DNA of 64,000 nucleotides from Pseudomonas sp. GOM6. Lineage in GTDB: Bacteria > Pseudomonadota > Gammaproteobacteria > Pseudomonadales > Pseudomonadaceae. The translations under genes and the position numbers were made by a program. The notes under the pieces were generated by a model. The model was not told where the DNA came from. It saw only the letters and a program-made list of their open reading frames with translations, and did no database searches. Shown here in pieces: positions 1 through 9,396 of this stretch (the first letter of the stretch is position 1; each line of letters starts with the position of its first letter). The DNA lies in contig NZ_JARPUS010000007.1 in NCBI RefSeq assembly GCF_029537485.1, forward strand, positions 124,001 through 188,000, in the 5' to 3' direction.

Positions 1-1905
1 TTCCAGGACATCACCCACCCAGACGATCTGCTCAAGGATCTGGAGCAAACCCAGCGCCTGCTGAACAACGACATCAACCGCCTGACCCTGGAGAAGCGCT
101 ACCTGCGCCACGACGGCAGCATCCTGTGGGCCAAGCTCAATGCCACCCTGGTACGGCATACCAACGGCGAGCCGCACTACTTCATTTCAGTGCTCGAGGA
201 TATTGGCCTGCATAAGCAGCATGAGCTGGCTCTGCGCCAGGCGGCCGCGGTGTTCGAAAGCACTCAGGAGGCAGTGGTGATACTCGATGCCAGACGGCGC
301 ATCATTACCTGCAACCCGGCCTTCAGCCTGATCACCGGCCTGGGTCCGCAACAGGCCATCGGCGGGCGCCTGCCCCTCAAACCCGGCACCAGCGTGGAGC
401 GCATGCGTTACCGCGATCTGTGGCGCCGGGTACAACGCAGTGGCAGCTGGCAAGGTGAACTCAGTGGACGCAAGGCGGACGGCTCGTCCTTTCCCTTCTG
501 GCTGACGGTCAGCCGGATACGTGACTGCGACCCCAGCCAGCCGCAATACGTCATGACCTTCACCGATCTCAGCCAGTACCGCGAAAGCCAGGAACGGCTG
601 GCCCACCTGGCCCACTTCGACCCCCTCACCGACCTGCCCAACCGGCTCTACGCCCTGGAACGCTTGAACCACGCGCTGGAACATGCCCAACGCCACGGGG
701 AACGGGTAGCGTTGCTGTATTTCGACCTGGACAACTTCAAGACCATCAACGAGAGCCTCAGTCACAAGGTCGGCGACGAGTTGCTGATCGCCGTGGCCCG
801 GCGCCTGCAAAAACGGTTGCGCAACGAAGACACCCTGGCCCGCCTGAGCAGCGACGAGTTTCTGGTGGTGCTGGAGAACCTGCAGCGCCCGGAGGAAGCC
901 GCCGGCATTGCCCGCACCCTGATCGAACTGCTGGAGCGCCCCCTGCCATTGGGCAGCGGTCACGAGGCCTATCTGAGTGCCAGTATCGGCATCAGCCTGT
1001 ACCCGGACGACGGTACGAGCAGTGACGATCTGCTGCGCAATGCCGACAGCGCCCTGCACCAGGCCAAGCAGGAAGGACGCAACACCTTCCGCTTCTATAC
1101 CCAGGGGCTGACTCATCAAGCGCACACCCGTCTGAGCCTCGAAGGCCGACTGCGCCAGGCGCTTAAACGCAATGAATTCACCCTGCACTACCAGCCGCTG
1201 GTCAGCGCCAGCGACGGCAGTGCCATCGGCGTGGAAGCGCTGCTGCGCTGGAACAGCCACGAGGGCATGGTTTCCCCCGCCCAATTCATCCCCCTGGCCG
1301 AAGACACCGGACTGATAGTCCCCATCGGCACCTGGGTACTGCGCGAGGCCTGCCGGCAGATGCAGTTCTGGCGCCAGCAAGGCCTGAGCCTGCAAACCCT
1401 GGCCGTCAACCTGTCGCCGCGCCAGTTCCGCCAGGCCGACCTAGTGCAACAGGTGCGCGACGCCCTGCACGACAGCGGCCTGCCGGCCGAATACCTGGAG
1501 CTGGAAATAACCGAAGGGGCGCTGATGGAGAACCTAGAACAGGCCCAGGCAACACTGGCCGCGCTGAAGGCGCTGGGCATCAAACTGGCCATCGATGACT
1601 TTGGCACCGGCTACTCATCCCTTGCCTACCTGCGACGCTTCCCCCTGGACAAGCTGAAGATCGACCAGAGCTTCATGCAGGGCGTGCCCCAGGATCAGGC
1701 CAATCTGGAGATCACTGCTACCATCATCGGCCTGGCCCGTAGCCTCAAGCTGAACGTGCTGGCCGAGGGTGTGGAAACCCGCGAGCAGCTGCAGGCCCTG
1801 CGTCAGCTGGGATGCGAACAATGTCAGGGCTATCTGTTCAGCCGTCCGCTGAGTGCACTGCAGCTGGCCCACTGGCTACGTAGCAGCGAGCAATCGGCGA
1901 GTTGA
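1..1905 (+). CDS. PAS-GGDEF-EAL c-di-GMP protein (5' end outside window)
   Basis: The frame is open to the left edge, so the N-terminus is missing; 634 residues are visible. They show the end of one PAS domain (about 1-65), a second PAS (about 75-190), a GGDEF domain (about 200-360) and an EAL domain (about 375-625). The GGDEF signature is degenerate, SSDEF at visible residues 283-287, although the RNED I-site (274-277) remains. This suggests a non-cyclising domain that may bind GTP or c-di-GMP. The EAL side looks intact: EAL at 412-414, NLSPRQF, LEITEG, the DDFGTGYSS loop and the AEGVET motif. I infer a c-di-GMP phosphodiesterase controlled by PAS input. The PAS ligand cannot be read from sequence. 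Confidence 0.93.
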   Translation, partial: FQDITHPDDLLKDLEQTQRLLNNDINRLTLEKRYLRHDGSILWAKLNATLVRHTNGEPHYFISVLEDIGLHKQHELALRQAAAVFESTQEAVVILDARRRIITCNPAFSLITGLGPQQAIGGRLPLKPGTSVERMRYRDLWRRVQRSGSWQGELSGRKADGSSFPFWLTVSRIRDCDPSQPQYVMTFTDLSQYRESQERLAHLAHFDPLTDLPNRLYALERLNHALEHAQRHGERVALLYFDLDNFKTINESLSHKVGDELLIAVARRLQKRLRNEDTLARLSSDEFLVVLENLQRPEEAAGIARTLIELLERPLPLGSGHEAYLSASIGISLYPDDGTSSDDLLRNADSALHQAKQEGRNTFRFYTQGLTHQAHTRLSLEGRLRQALKRNEFTLHYQPLVSASDGSAIGVEALLRWNSHEGMVSPAQFIPLAEDTGLIVPIGTWVLREACRQMQFWRQQGLSLQTLAVNLSPRQFRQADLVQQVRDALHDSGLPAEYLELEITEGALMENLEQAQATLAALKALGIKLAIDDFGTGYSSLAYLRRFPLDKLKIDQSFMQGVPQDQANLEITATIIGLARSLKLNVLAEGVETREQLQALRQLGCEQCQGYLFSRPLSALQLAHWLRSSEQSAS

Positions 1906-1972
1906 TCCAGATCATGGCGAGCAGCCGATTCGCGCCTAGACTGCAATCTCCGGTTCAATCTGGAGAGCAGCG

Positions 1973-2161
1973 ATGAACATCCTCATCCGCCCCATGCAAA
2001 GTGCCAGCGGGACACGCTGGCAGGTGTGCCTGGATCAGCACGGCGTGAGTTTCCGCAGTGAAGCCGAAGCGCAGGAGTTCGTCCGCATCCTGCGCGCGCG
2101 CCTGCAGGCACCGCACCCCCTGCCCTGGCGCAATACGCCGGCGGTACGCAGCGCCAGCTGA
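1973..2161 (+). CDS. small conserved-looking hypothetical protein, 62 aa
   Basis: This short gene starts 67 bp after the EAL gene, with a GGAGAG ribosome binding site 6 nt before ATG. The protein has a compact pattern, a predicted beta hairpin (RWQVCLDQHGVSF) followed by an amphipathic helix (SEAEAQEFVRILRARLQ) and a basic, proline-rich tail. No signal peptide or membrane segment is seen. It ends 6 bp before the convergent exporter gene. I do not recognise a function. The good ribosome binding site and tight packing argue that it is a real gene. Confidence 0.6.
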   Translation: MNILIRPMQSASGTRWQVCLDQHGVSFRSEAEAQEFVRILRARLQAPHPLPWRNTPAVRSAS

Positions 2162-2167
2162 GCTGAC

Positions 2168-3355
2168 TCAGAACTCCAGCGACAGCTTGCGCGCGTGGCG
2201 AGTGGTCAACAGCGCCAGCACGACGGTCAGCGCCCCGCACAGCATGATGACCAGCGCCATCGGCCGGGCCGTGCCGTCGTGCAGCACGCCGACCACAATC
2301 GACGCGCCGGCCGCCACGCAGAATTGCAAGGAACCGATCAACGCCGAAGCGCTACCGGCCTGCGCGCCCTGTCCAGCCATGGCGCAGGCAGTGGCATTAG
2401 GCAGAATGCACGACAGGCTGGCCATGCAAACGAACAGCGGCAGCAGCAACGGCCAGAGCTGCTCCGGCTGCTGCATAGCCACCAACAGCAACGCCAGCGC
2501 CGACGCCAGGTAGACCCAGACAGTGCGCTTGAGCCAGTAGCCGGGGCCGTGATGGCGTAACAACCAGCCATTGAACTGGGCGGTGATGATGAAACCGGCG
2601 GCATTCATGCCGAACAGCCAACCGTAGATCTCCGCCGACACGCCATAGAGCTCGATGAAGACGAAGGGTGAACCGGAGATGTAGGCGAACATGCCGGCCA
2701 TGGCCACCCCTCCCGTGATGCCATAACCGATAAGCAGAGGGTCGTGCAGCAGACGCCAGTAGCGCCCGAGCGCACCGCGCAGAGGTTGCGCCGGCAGCGA
2801 GGGCGAACGGGTTTCCGGCAGCCAGAGCAGCACGCCAATCAGGCAGAGCGCACCGAACAGCATCAGCCCATAAAAGATCGACTGCCAACCGAACAGGTGC
2901 AGCAAAATACCGCCGCCCAGGGGCGCCAGGATAGGCGCCACGCCCATCACCAGCATCAGCTTGGAAAACGCCTTGGCCGAAGCCAGCGGGTCGCACAAAT
3001 CACGCACCACCGCGCGCGAGATGACCATGCCGGCACAGCCGCCCAGCGCCTGCACGGAGCGCGCGACGATCAACCACTCCAGACTCTGTGCCAGGGCACA
3101 GGCCAGCGACGCCAGCACGAACAGCACCACGCCCGCCAGCAGCGGACGGCGCCGGCCGAAACGATCGGCCAGGGGGCCATAGATCAACTGCCCCAGCGCA
3201 ACACCGGCGAAGTAGGACGCCAGCGACAGCTGTATATGTTCGACATCCGTGCTGAACGCCTTAGCCAAGGCAGGAAAGCTCGGCAGGTAAAAGTCGATGG
3301 CCATGGGCCCGAAAGCACTCAGAGCGCCAAGGATCAACAAAATACGAAAGCTCAT
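2168..3355 (-). CDS. Bcr/CflA-family MFS drug exporter
   Basis: The 395-residue protein has about 12 predicted membrane segments. It carries the DHA1 signatures LxYGPLADRFGRRRPLL (motif A, between TM2 and TM3) and the ARSVQALGGCAGMVISRAVVRD stretch typical of Bcr/CflA transporters. It is expected to export small drugs or metabolites across the inner membrane using the proton gradient. It lies downstream of the RND pump on the same strand, but a terminator hairpin separates them, so it probably has its own promoter. The ATG is preceded by GGATG. The substrate cannot be predicted. Confidence 0.9.
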   Translation of the reverse strand: MSFRILLILGALSAFGPMAIDFYLPSFPALAKAFSTDVEHIQLSLASYFAGVALGQLIYGPLADRFGRRRPLLAGVVLFVLASLACALAQSLEWLIVARSVQALGGCAGMVISRAVVRDLCDPLASAKAFSKLMLVMGVAPILAPLGGGILLHLFGWQSIFYGLMLFGALCLIGVLLWLPETRSPSLPAQPLRGALGRYWRLLHDPLLIGYGITGGVAMAGMFAYISGSPFVFIELYGVSAEIYGWLFGMNAAGFIITAQFNGWLLRHHGPGYWLKRTVWVYLASALALLLVAMQQPEQLWPLLLPLFVCMASLSCILPNATACAMAGQGAQAGSASALIGSLQFCVAAGASIVVGVLHDGTARPMALVIMLCGALTVVLALLTTRHARKLSLEF

Positions 3356-3382
3356 GAGTCATCCAGTGCAGGGTTGCCCCCG

Positions 3383-3411
3383 AAAAAACCAAGGGCGCCC
3401 AATGGGCGCCC
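3383..3411 (-). terminator. intrinsic terminator of the RND operon
   Basis: Read on the minus strand, GGGCGCCC pairs with a second GGGCGCCC (self-complementary arms, 3-nt loop) and is followed by a run of six T. It lies 27 bp after the RND permease stop. Confidence 0.8.
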
Positions 3412-3437
3412 GCTTACAGGCTGACAGATTGTCGCTG

Positions 3438-6400
3438 TCAGTGCGGCTCGTGGGGGCTCGCCGTTTTCTTGTTGCGCCCCAGCTTTTCTCCCAGCGACTC
3501 CACCAGCAGGTAGAACATCGGGATCATGAAGGTTGCCAGCAGGGTGGCAGCGAGCATGCCGCCAATCACCCCGGTACCGATGGAATGACGGCTGGCGGAA
3601 CCAGCCCCGGTGCTGATGGCCAGTGGCACGCAGCCGAGGATGAAGGCCAGCGAGGTCATCACGATGGGACGGAAGCGCAGTTTGGCCGCCTCGAACGCCG
3701 ATTCGAAGATACCCTTGCCCTCGGCACGCAGCAGCACGGCGAACTCGACGATAAGAATGGCGTTCTTCGCCGCCAGGCCGATCAGGGTGACCAGACCAAC
3801 CTGGAAGTACACATCGTTCTGGATACCACGCAGCCATACGGCAAGGATCGCGCCGAACACGGCGAAGGGCACCGCGGTGACTACCGCCAGCGGGAGCGTC
3901 CAGCGCTCGTACTGGGCCGCGAGGATCAGGAACACCATGATCAGACCGAAGACGAACGCCGTGCTGCCCGAACCCTGGGTCGCCACTTCCTGGTAGGCCG
4001 AGCCGATCCAGCCCAGGCTGTATTCGCTGCCCAGCACCTCATCGGCCACCTCCTGGATGGCCGTCAGCGCCTGCCCGGAGCTGTAACCCGGCGCCGGGCC
4101 GCCGAGGATCTTCGCCGCCGGATAGACGTTGAAGCGCGCGTAGGTATCCGGGCCGAGGATACGCTTGACCTTGATCAGGGTAGTCAGCGGCACCAGGTCG
4201 CCACCCGAAGCGCGTACATAGACCTGCGACAGGTCTTCCGGCTTGCGACGGAACTCCGACTCCGACTGCAGGCTGACCTGCCAAGTGCGGCCGTACAGGG
4301 TGAAGTCGTTGACGTAGTAGCTGCCGAAGGTGGCCTGCATGGCGGTGAACACATCGCTGATCGACACGCCCAGGGCACGCGCCTTGGTGCGGTCCAGGTC
4401 GATGTAGTACTGCGGCACATTGGCACTGAAGGTACTCTGCACCCCGGCCAGCTCCGGGCGTTTCTGGGCCGCGGCGAGGAATTCCTGCACCTTGGCCGCC
4501 ATCTGCTCGACGCCGGCGCCACCACGGTCCTGGATATAGCCCTCGAAACCACCGGTAGTGCTCATGCCGGTAATCGGCGGCGGGTTGAAACTCATGACCA
4601 CGCCGTCCTTCTCGGACAACCCCATGCCCATGAACTCACGGGTCAGATTACGCGCGTCCAACTCCGGCGTGGTGCGCTCGGACCAGTCCTTGAGCGGTAC
4701 GAAGCTCACCCCGGCGTTGGTGCGCTGGCCGGAGGTCAGCACGTCAAAACCGGCGAACGTCACCACATCCTCCACCGCGGGATGCTTCATCAGCTGCTCG
4801 GTGAAGTCGTGGGTCAGCGCATCGGTACGGTTGATCGAGGCCGCCGGCGGCAGGAAGTAGGCGTTGATCACATAGCCCTGATCCTCGTCAGGCACCAACG
4901 ACCCCGGCACGCGAGCAAACAGTCCGATGGTCAGGACAATCATGCCGCCGAACAACAGCAGGCCAATCAGCGAGCGCTTGAGGAAGAAGGCCACGCCGGC
5001 GCCATAGCCGTCGGTCAACTTATCGAAGAAGCGGTTGAAGGCCCGGAACGGTGCCGCCGGTTCCCTGTGCTCATCCTTCAGCAGCAAGGCGCAGAGGGCT
5101 GGCGACAAGGTCAAAGCGACAATCCCGGAAATCACCACCGACACGGCGATGGTGATGGCGAACTGTTTGTACATCTCGCCCGCCAACCCGCCGAGGAAAC
5201 CCACCGGCACGAACACGGCGCACAGCACCAGGACGATGGCGATGATCGGCCCCGTGACCTCTTCCATCGCCTCGATGGCGGCTTCGCGGGCAGCCAGCTT
5301 CTTGGTACGCATTACCCGCTCAACGTTCTCGATCACCACGATGGCGTCGTCCACCACGATGCCGATGGCCAGCACCAGGCCGAACAGGGTCAGCAGGTTG
5401 ATGGAAAAACCCAGGGCATACATGCCGGCGAAGGTGCCGACCAGCGATACCGGGATGGCCAGCACCGGGATCAGCGTGGCGCGCCAGTTCTGCAGGAACA
5501 CGAACACGACCAGCACCACCAGCACCAGCGCTTCGCCGAAGGTGTGGACCACCTCCTCGATCGAGACCTTCACGAACTTGGTGGTGTCGTAGGGGATCTT
5601 GTAGGTGATGCCTTCGGGGAAACGCTTGGACAGCCGCTCCAGGGTGTTCTGTACCGCCTCGGCGGTATCCAGCGCATTGGCGCCCGGCTGCAGATAGACA
5701 CCGAACGCGGCGTTCTGCTGGCCGTTAAGGCTGGTCACCAGGGCATAGTCCTGGGCGCCCAGTTCGATGCGGGCGACGTCCCTGAGCAACAGGCTGGCGC
5801 CGGTGGCATCCGAGCGCAGAATCACGCTCTCGAACTCCTTGGGATCGGTGAAACGCCCTTGAGTGGTCACCGTGTAGGTAAAGTCCTGCGGCGTCTGCAG
5901 CGGCTGCTGACCGAAGCTACCGGCGGCGAACTGCGAGTTCTGCTCGCGGATGGCGTTGACCACATCGGTCGGCGTCAGGTCGAACTGGGCCAGCTTGTCC
6001 GGCCGCAGCCAGATGCGCATCGAGTAGTCCTTGGAGCCGAACTGACTGACATCACCGACGCCGGGCAGACGCTTGAGCTCGTCGATGACATTGATCAGCG
6101 CGTAGTTGGAAATGAAGATCGGGTCTTTTGAATTGTCCGGCGAGTAGAGGGTGACCACCTGGAGAATGTCCGAAGACTTCTTCTCCACCTTCACCCCCTG
6201 CCGGCGCACTTCCTCCGGCAGCTTGGCCAGGGCGGCCTGCACCCGGTTGTTGACGTCGATGGTGGCCTGGTCCGGGTCTCGACCCACCGCGAAGTACACC
6301 GACAGGCTCATGGCGCCGCTGGCGGCCGAGTTGGAGAGCTGGTAGATCATGCCCTCGACGCCATTGATTTCCTGCTCCAGCGGCGCGGCCACGGTCTCGG

Positions 6401-6575
6401 CAATGACCTGGGCGCTGGCGCCCGGATAGCTGGCCGACACCGACACCTGCGGCGGCAGAATCTGCGGATACTGGGCCACGGGCAGCGCCTTCATCGCCGA
6501 CAGACCGGCCAGAATGATGACGATGGAGATGACCGCGGCGAATACCGGCCGGTCGATGAAGAACTTGGAGATCAT
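3438..6575 (-). CDS. RND multidrug efflux permease (HAE1 family)
   Basis: The 1045-residue protein has the length and layout of AcrB/MexB-type pumps: one N-terminal TM helix ([20 protein letters not shown]), a large periplasmic loop, TM2-6, a second periplasmic loop and TM8-12. The proton-relay aspartates are visible in TM4 ([18 protein letters not shown]). Such pumps take drugs, solvents or bile-like compounds from the inner membrane and periplasm and pass them through an adaptor to an outer-membrane channel. The adaptor gene lies 12 bp upstream in the same operon. No channel gene is present, so it likely borrows one such as OprM. The N-terminus resembles MexF/CmeB-type proteins, but I do not assign a specific gene name. 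Confidence 0.93.
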   Translation of the reverse strand: MISKFFIDRPVFAAVISIVIILAGLSAMKALPVAQYPQILPPQVSVSASYPGASAQVIAETVAAPLEQEINGVEGMIYQLSNSAASGAMSLSVYFAVGRDPDQATIDVNNRVQAALAKLPEEVRRQGVKVEKKSSDILQVVTLYSPDNSKDPIFISNYALINVIDELKRLPGVGDVSQFGSKDYSMRIWLRPDKLAQFDLTPTDVVNAIREQNSQFAAGSFGQQPLQTPQDFTYTVTTQGRFTDPKEFESVILRSDATGASLLLRDVARIELGAQDYALVTSLNGQQNAAFGVYLQPGANALDTAEAVQNTLERLSKRFPEGITYKIPYDTTKFVKVSIEEVVHTFGEALVLVVLVVFVFLQNWRATLIPVLAIPVSLVGTFAGMYALGFSINLLTLFGLVLAIGIVVDDAIVVIENVERVMRTKKLAAREAAIEAMEEVTGPIIAIVLVLCAVFVPVGFLGGLAGEMYKQFAITIAVSVVISGIVALTLSPALCALLLKDEHREPAAPFRAFNRFFDKLTDGYGAGVAFFLKRSLIGLLLFGGMIVLTIGLFARVPGSLVPDEDQGYVINAYFLPPAASINRTDALTHDFTEQLMKHPAVEDVVTFAGFDVLTSGQRTNAGVSFVPLKDWSERTTPELDARNLTREFMGMGLSEKDGVVMSFNPPPITGMSTTGGFEGYIQDRGGAGVEQMAAKVQEFLAAAQKRPELAGVQSTFSANVPQYYIDLDRTKARALGVSISDVFTAMQATFGSYYVNDFTLYGRTWQVSLQSESEFRRKPEDLSQVYVRASGGDLVPLTTLIKVKRILGPDTYARFNVYPAAKILGGPAPGYSSGQALTAIQEVADEVLGSEYSLGWIGSAYQEVATQGSGSTAFVFGLIMVFLILAAQYERWTLPLAVVTAVPFAVFGAILAVWLRGIQNDVYFQVGLVTLIGLAAKNAILIVEFAVLLRAEGKGIFESAFEAAKLRFRPIVMTSLAFILGCVPLAISTGAGSASRHSIGTGVIGGMLAATLLATFMIPMFYLLVESLGEKLGRNKKTASPHEPH

Positions 6576-6587
6576 GGCCAGGCCCTC

Positions 6588-7745
6588 TTACTGCTGTGCA
6601 GCGGCAGCGGGCTTGTCGACCACCTTGACCGGCGAGTTAGGCCGCACCTTGGGCAGCCCTTCGACGATGACCTTGTCGCCGGCCTCGATACCGCTTTCCA
6701 CCACCCAGCGCCCCTCGGCGGTATGTGCGGTGCTCACGGGCCGCACGCGGGCCAGGCCTTCCTGGTCCACTACATAAACGAAGGTGCCGTTCGGCCCCTG
6801 GGAAATCGCGCGCTCCGGAACGGTGACGGCGTTGGGTTTGCTGATGCCCTTGACCACCACGCGCACGAACTGCCCCGGCATCAGCGCCTGGTCCGGGTTG
6901 GGCACCACGGCGCGCACGCTGACGGTGCCGGTGCTGCGATCGATAGTGCTGTCGGTGAAATCCACCTTGCCTTGCAGCGGGTAGCTGCTGCCATCGCCGT
7001 ACTTGATCTCCACGCTCATCTCCTGGCCGCCCTCGCGCACCAGCGCGCCGCTCTGCAGGCCACTGCGCACATCGGATACCTCACGGTCGGGCGCCGCGAA
7101 ATTGACGTAGATAGGGTCGAGCTGGGTGATCTGGGTCAGCAGACTGGCATTGGGATCGCCGGCCACCATGAGGCTGCCTTCGGACACCGTTTCCTTGCTG
7201 GTGATGCCGGAAATCGGTGCCTCCACCGTGGTGTAGTCAAGGTCGATCTGCTTGGCCTGCACCTCGGCCTTGGCCGCTTCGATGTTGGCTTTGCTCTGCT
7301 CGAAGTTGGAGATGGCGTTGTCCAGTTCGCTCTCGCTGGCGAAGCCCTTCTTCTGAAGCTCACGGATACGCTTGAGGTCGCGCTCGGTCTGCCGGTAGCG
7401 CGCCTGCTCCTGGGCCAGCGCGCCCTTGGCTCGCGCCAGGGCAGCCTGATAAGGGCGCGGATCGATGCGGAACAGCACCTGCCCCTGCTTGACCTGGCTG
7501 CCCTCCTGATAGGTGCGCTCCTGCAGAATGCCGCTGACCTGGGCCCTTACCTGAACCTCGCGGAAGCCCGCGGTACGCGCCGGATATTCGAACTGCAGCG
7601 GCAGCGACTCGACCTTGACCGCCTCCACCACCACTTCTGGCGGCGGCATCTGCTGGCCACCGCTCTCTGCGGCTTGCGCCTGTGCGCCAAGCAGCAGCCC
7701 GATGCCAAGGATTGCGAGCGGGAGGGAGGGTTGGCGAGCAGGCAT
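6588..7745 (-). CDS. RND periplasmic adaptor (membrane fusion protein)
   Basis: The 385-residue AcrA/MexA-type adaptor has a signal sequence ending near AQAQA-AE, a lipoyl/barrel-sandwich half (VRAQVSGIL ... VKQGQVLFRIDPRPYQ), a central helical hairpin (about 100-165), a second lipoyl half (TVEAPISGITSK) and beta-barrel and membrane-proximal domains. Many relatives are lipoproteins, but no lipobox cysteine follows this signal, so it may be periplasmic or held by an uncleaved anchor. It is the first gene of the operon with the permease. The start has a CGGAG ribosome binding site. Confidence 0.93.
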   Translation of the reverse strand: MPARQPSLPLAILGIGLLLGAQAQAAESGGQQMPPPEVVVEAVKVESLPLQFEYPARTAGFREVQVRAQVSGILQERTYQEGSQVKQGQVLFRIDPRPYQAALARAKGALAQEQARYRQTERDLKRIRELQKKGFASESELDNAISNFEQSKANIEAAKAEVQAKQIDLDYTTVEAPISGITSKETVSEGSLMVAGDPNASLLTQITQLDPIYVNFAAPDREVSDVRSGLQSGALVREGGQEMSVEIKYGDGSSYPLQGKVDFTDSTIDRSTGTVSVRAVVPNPDQALMPGQFVRVVVKGISKPNAVTVPERAISQGPNGTFVYVVDQEGLARVRPVSTAHTAEGRWVVESGIEAGDKVIVEGLPKVRPNSPVKVVDKPAAAAQQ

Positions 7746-7786
7746 ATGTCGTCTCCGTGACGTTCAATTCGGGCGGCCGGGAATGC

Positions 7787-7815
7787 TAATTACATACATA
7801 CATGACTGTAAACAA
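7787..7815 (-). promoter_or_regulatory. RND operon promoter with AcrR/TtgR-like operator palindrome
   Basis: On the minus strand, -35 TTGTTT (7815-7810) and -10 TAATTA (7792-7787) are separated by 17 bp. An imperfect 22-bp palindrome at 7790-7811 (16 of 22 positions symmetric, ends TTACA/TGTAA) covers the spacer. One half, TACATACAT, is the half-site of the E. coli AcrR operator as I remember it. The site lies between the divergent repressor and pump genes, so repression of the pump by this TetR protein is the natural inference. Confidence 0.65.
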
Positions 7816-7884
7816 ATGAATGGCGCAAATATCGCTACACTGCGTTCCCCAGCACAGAGCCTAGTCCGAATCCGTCTACCCGAC

Positions 7885-8514
7885 ATGCGCAGAACCAAAG
7901 AACAAGCAGAACAAACCCGCGTCGCCATCCTCGCCGCCGCCGAACAACTGTTTCTGGAAAAAGGTGTGGCCCACTGCAGCCTGGAGCAGATCGCCAGCGC
8001 CGCCGGCGTGACCCGCGGCGCCGTGTACTGGCACTTCGAGAACAAGGCGCACCTGTTCCACGAAATGCTCAATCAGATACGCCTGCCGCCAGAACAGATG
8101 GCCGAACGCTTGTGCGCCTGTACCGATGGCGACGCCCTGCTGGCCCTGCGCGAACTCTGCGTGGAAGCCATCGAGAACCTGGCCCGTGATGAACAGAAAC
8201 GCCGTGTCTTCACCATCCTGCTGCACCGCTGCGAATTCACCGATGAACTGCGCGAAGCCAAGGAGCGCCACGACGCCTTCATCAACCAGTTCATCGAACT
8301 GGTTGAGAACCTGATGGCTCAACCCGCCAACCGCGCGCGCCTGCGCCAGGGCATCACCCCGCGCCTGGCCGCCCGCGCCCTGCACGCCTTGATTGTCGGC
8401 CTGTTCACCGACTGGACCCGCGACCCCAGCCTGTTCGACCCGTTGACCGATACAGGCCCCATGATCGACGCGCAGTTGCAGGGCCTGCTGCACGACTGGC
8501 AGGCACCGGCCTGA
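7885..8514 (+). CDS. TetR-family repressor of the adjacent RND pump (AcrR/TtgR-like)
   Basis: The 209-residue protein starts MRRTKEQAEQTR, the usual beginning of AcrR, TtgR and MexZ-type repressors. I chose this ATG because the frame upstream does not look like protein. The helix-turn-helix is at about residues 28-48 (LEQIASAAGVTRGAVYWHF). The remaining helical domain would bind drug ligands; its ILLHRCEFTDEL stretch is shared with TtgR/AcrR. The gene is divergent from the adaptor gene and the intervening palindrome overlaps the pump promoter. Derepression by pump substrates is inferred from the family. Confidence 0.9.
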   Translation: MRRTKEQAEQTRVAILAAAEQLFLEKGVAHCSLEQIASAAGVTRGAVYWHFENKAHLFHEMLNQIRLPPEQMAERLCACTDGDALLALRELCVEAIENLARDEQKRRVFTILLHRCEFTDELREAKERHDAFINQFIELVENLMAQPANRARLRQGITPRLAARALHALIVGLFTDWTRDPSLFDPLTDTGPMIDAQLQGLLHDWQAPA

Positions 8515-8554
8515 ACCGAACAGGCTCAGCCGGCGGCTGCAAAAGCGCCCGGGG

Positions 8555-8752
8555 TCAGGCAGCCTCGGCCTGGTAACCCCGATCGCGAACCGCCTGCAGC
8601 AGTTGCTCCAGGCTCTGCACACTGATGACCCGTACTTCACCCGCACCGAGATCGACCTGGATCTGAGCCGCCGGGTCACCGGCCTGCAGAGCACGGGTAA
8701 TGGCGCGGACACAATGACCGCAGGTCATGCCGGACACTTTCAGAATATGCAT
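8555..8752 (-). CDS. copZ: copper chaperone CopZ (HMA domain)
   Basis: The 65-residue protein is a single heavy-metal-associated domain with the Cu(I)-binding loop GMTCGHC at residues 8-14 and the usual beta-alpha-beta-beta-alpha-beta length. It should carry cytosolic Cu(I) to the CopA ATPase and to regulators. A strong GAGGAGG ribosome binding site precedes ATG. It is transcribed away from copA, behind its own CueR-type promoter. Confidence 0.92.
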   Translation of the reverse strand: MHILKVSGMTCGHCVRAITRALQAGDPAAQIQVDLGAGEVRVISVQSLEQLLQAVRDRGYQAEAA

Positions 8753-8784
8753 GGTGGTGCCTCCTCATCTGGTTGACCTCTTCA

Positions 8785-8815
8785 CCGTGGGGCCTGCCAC
8801 CGTGGCAAGGTCAAG
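8785..8815 (-). promoter_or_regulatory. CueR-type promoter of copZ
   Basis: Reading on the minus strand, -35 TTGACC (8815-8810) is followed by CTTGCCAC...GTGGCAGG, with an exact inverted repeat TGCCAC-C-GTGGCA at 8796-8808. A 19-bp spacer would place a weak -10 at 8790-8785. The long spacer filled by a dyad beginning ACCTTGCC is the hallmark of MerR/CueR-activated promoters. It resembles the copA promoter at 9339. The -10 is poor, so its exact position is uncertain. Confidence 0.6.
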
Positions 8816-8877
8816 CCGCAAACTTGTCCTGCGCGCTCGACTGACCCAAGCTGCAGACAGACCAAGGAGATAGCCGC

Positions 8878-9321
8878 ATGCGCCTTTCCCTCACCCTGCT
8901 CTGCCTGCTCAGCCTCGCCGCCCACGCCGACGAGGCCCCGCCTGAACCTCCCGTCGCGCCGGCCAACCCGGTACAGATGGCGCCCACTCCGCACGCCACG
9001 ATGACCCTGCCGACGCCTATCGACTATGGCGTGCTGACGGTGTCACGCGAGCGTCTGGAAGTTTCCACGCCCTGTGATATCGGCCTGTACCTGCAGGGCA
9101 ACCTGACTGCGCGCCTGTACCAGGGACAATCGGTCACTCTCAACCTGCCGCCAGGCGAGATCCAGGTGCGCCTTGGCCAGCTCGGCGGTGGCGGCTGCCA
9201 GCCACGCTTCGAGCAACTGCGCAGCCAAACCCTGCGGATCACTGTCGGCGAAGTACAGAAGTACCGGATCGCCATGGACAATCAGGGTATTCGCCTGATT
9301 CCGGCGCCCCTCAACTACTGA
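8878..9321 (+). CDS. periplasmic protein of unknown function in the copper cluster
   Basis: The 147-residue protein has a clear Sec signal (MRLSLTLLCLLSLAAHA, cut near AHA-DE) and an AAGGAG ribosome binding site. A proline-rich linker (about 20-45) precedes a beta-rich domain with a PEGA/DUF2846-like pattern: CDIGLYLQGNLTARLYQGQSVTLNLPPGEIQVRLG. The mature part has two cysteines (TPCDIG and GGGCQPRF) that could form a disulfide or bind metal. It lies divergent from copZ and 75 bp before copA, with the CueR-type copA promoter in that gap. I do not recognise a named function. A copper-related role is inferred only from position. Confidence 0.72.
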   Translation: MRLSLTLLCLLSLAAHADEAPPEPPVAPANPVQMAPTPHATMTLPTPIDYGVLTVSRERLEVSTPCDIGLYLQGNLTARLYQGQSVTLNLPPGEIQVRLGQLGGGGCQPRFEQLRSQTLRITVGEVQKYRIAMDNQGIRLIPAPLNY

Positions 9322-9338
9322 GCGCGACACTCGGGTGC

Positions 9339-9369
9339 TTGACCTTACCCTGGCGTCAAGGTTGATCCT
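9339..9369 (+). promoter_or_regulatory. CueR-type promoter of copA
   Basis: TTGACC (-35, 9339-9344) is followed by a 19-bp spacer carrying the dyad ACCTTACC...TCAAGGT (9342-9362) and a weak -10 near GATCCT (9364-9369). The overlong spacer and the ACCTT/AAGGT arms match known Cu(I)-responsive CueR promoters of copA genes. The regulator gene cueR lies at 11851. Confidence 0.75.
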
Positions 9370-9396
9370 AGGGACGAATCCGGAGGAGTCGCCCCG

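Noticed and set aside
3297..6131. Very long open frame antisense to the RND permease (944 codons)
   Set aside because: It is the mirror of a clear RND gene, rich in His, Gln and Arg with no recognisable domain; long antisense frames are usual in high-GC Pseudomonas genes.
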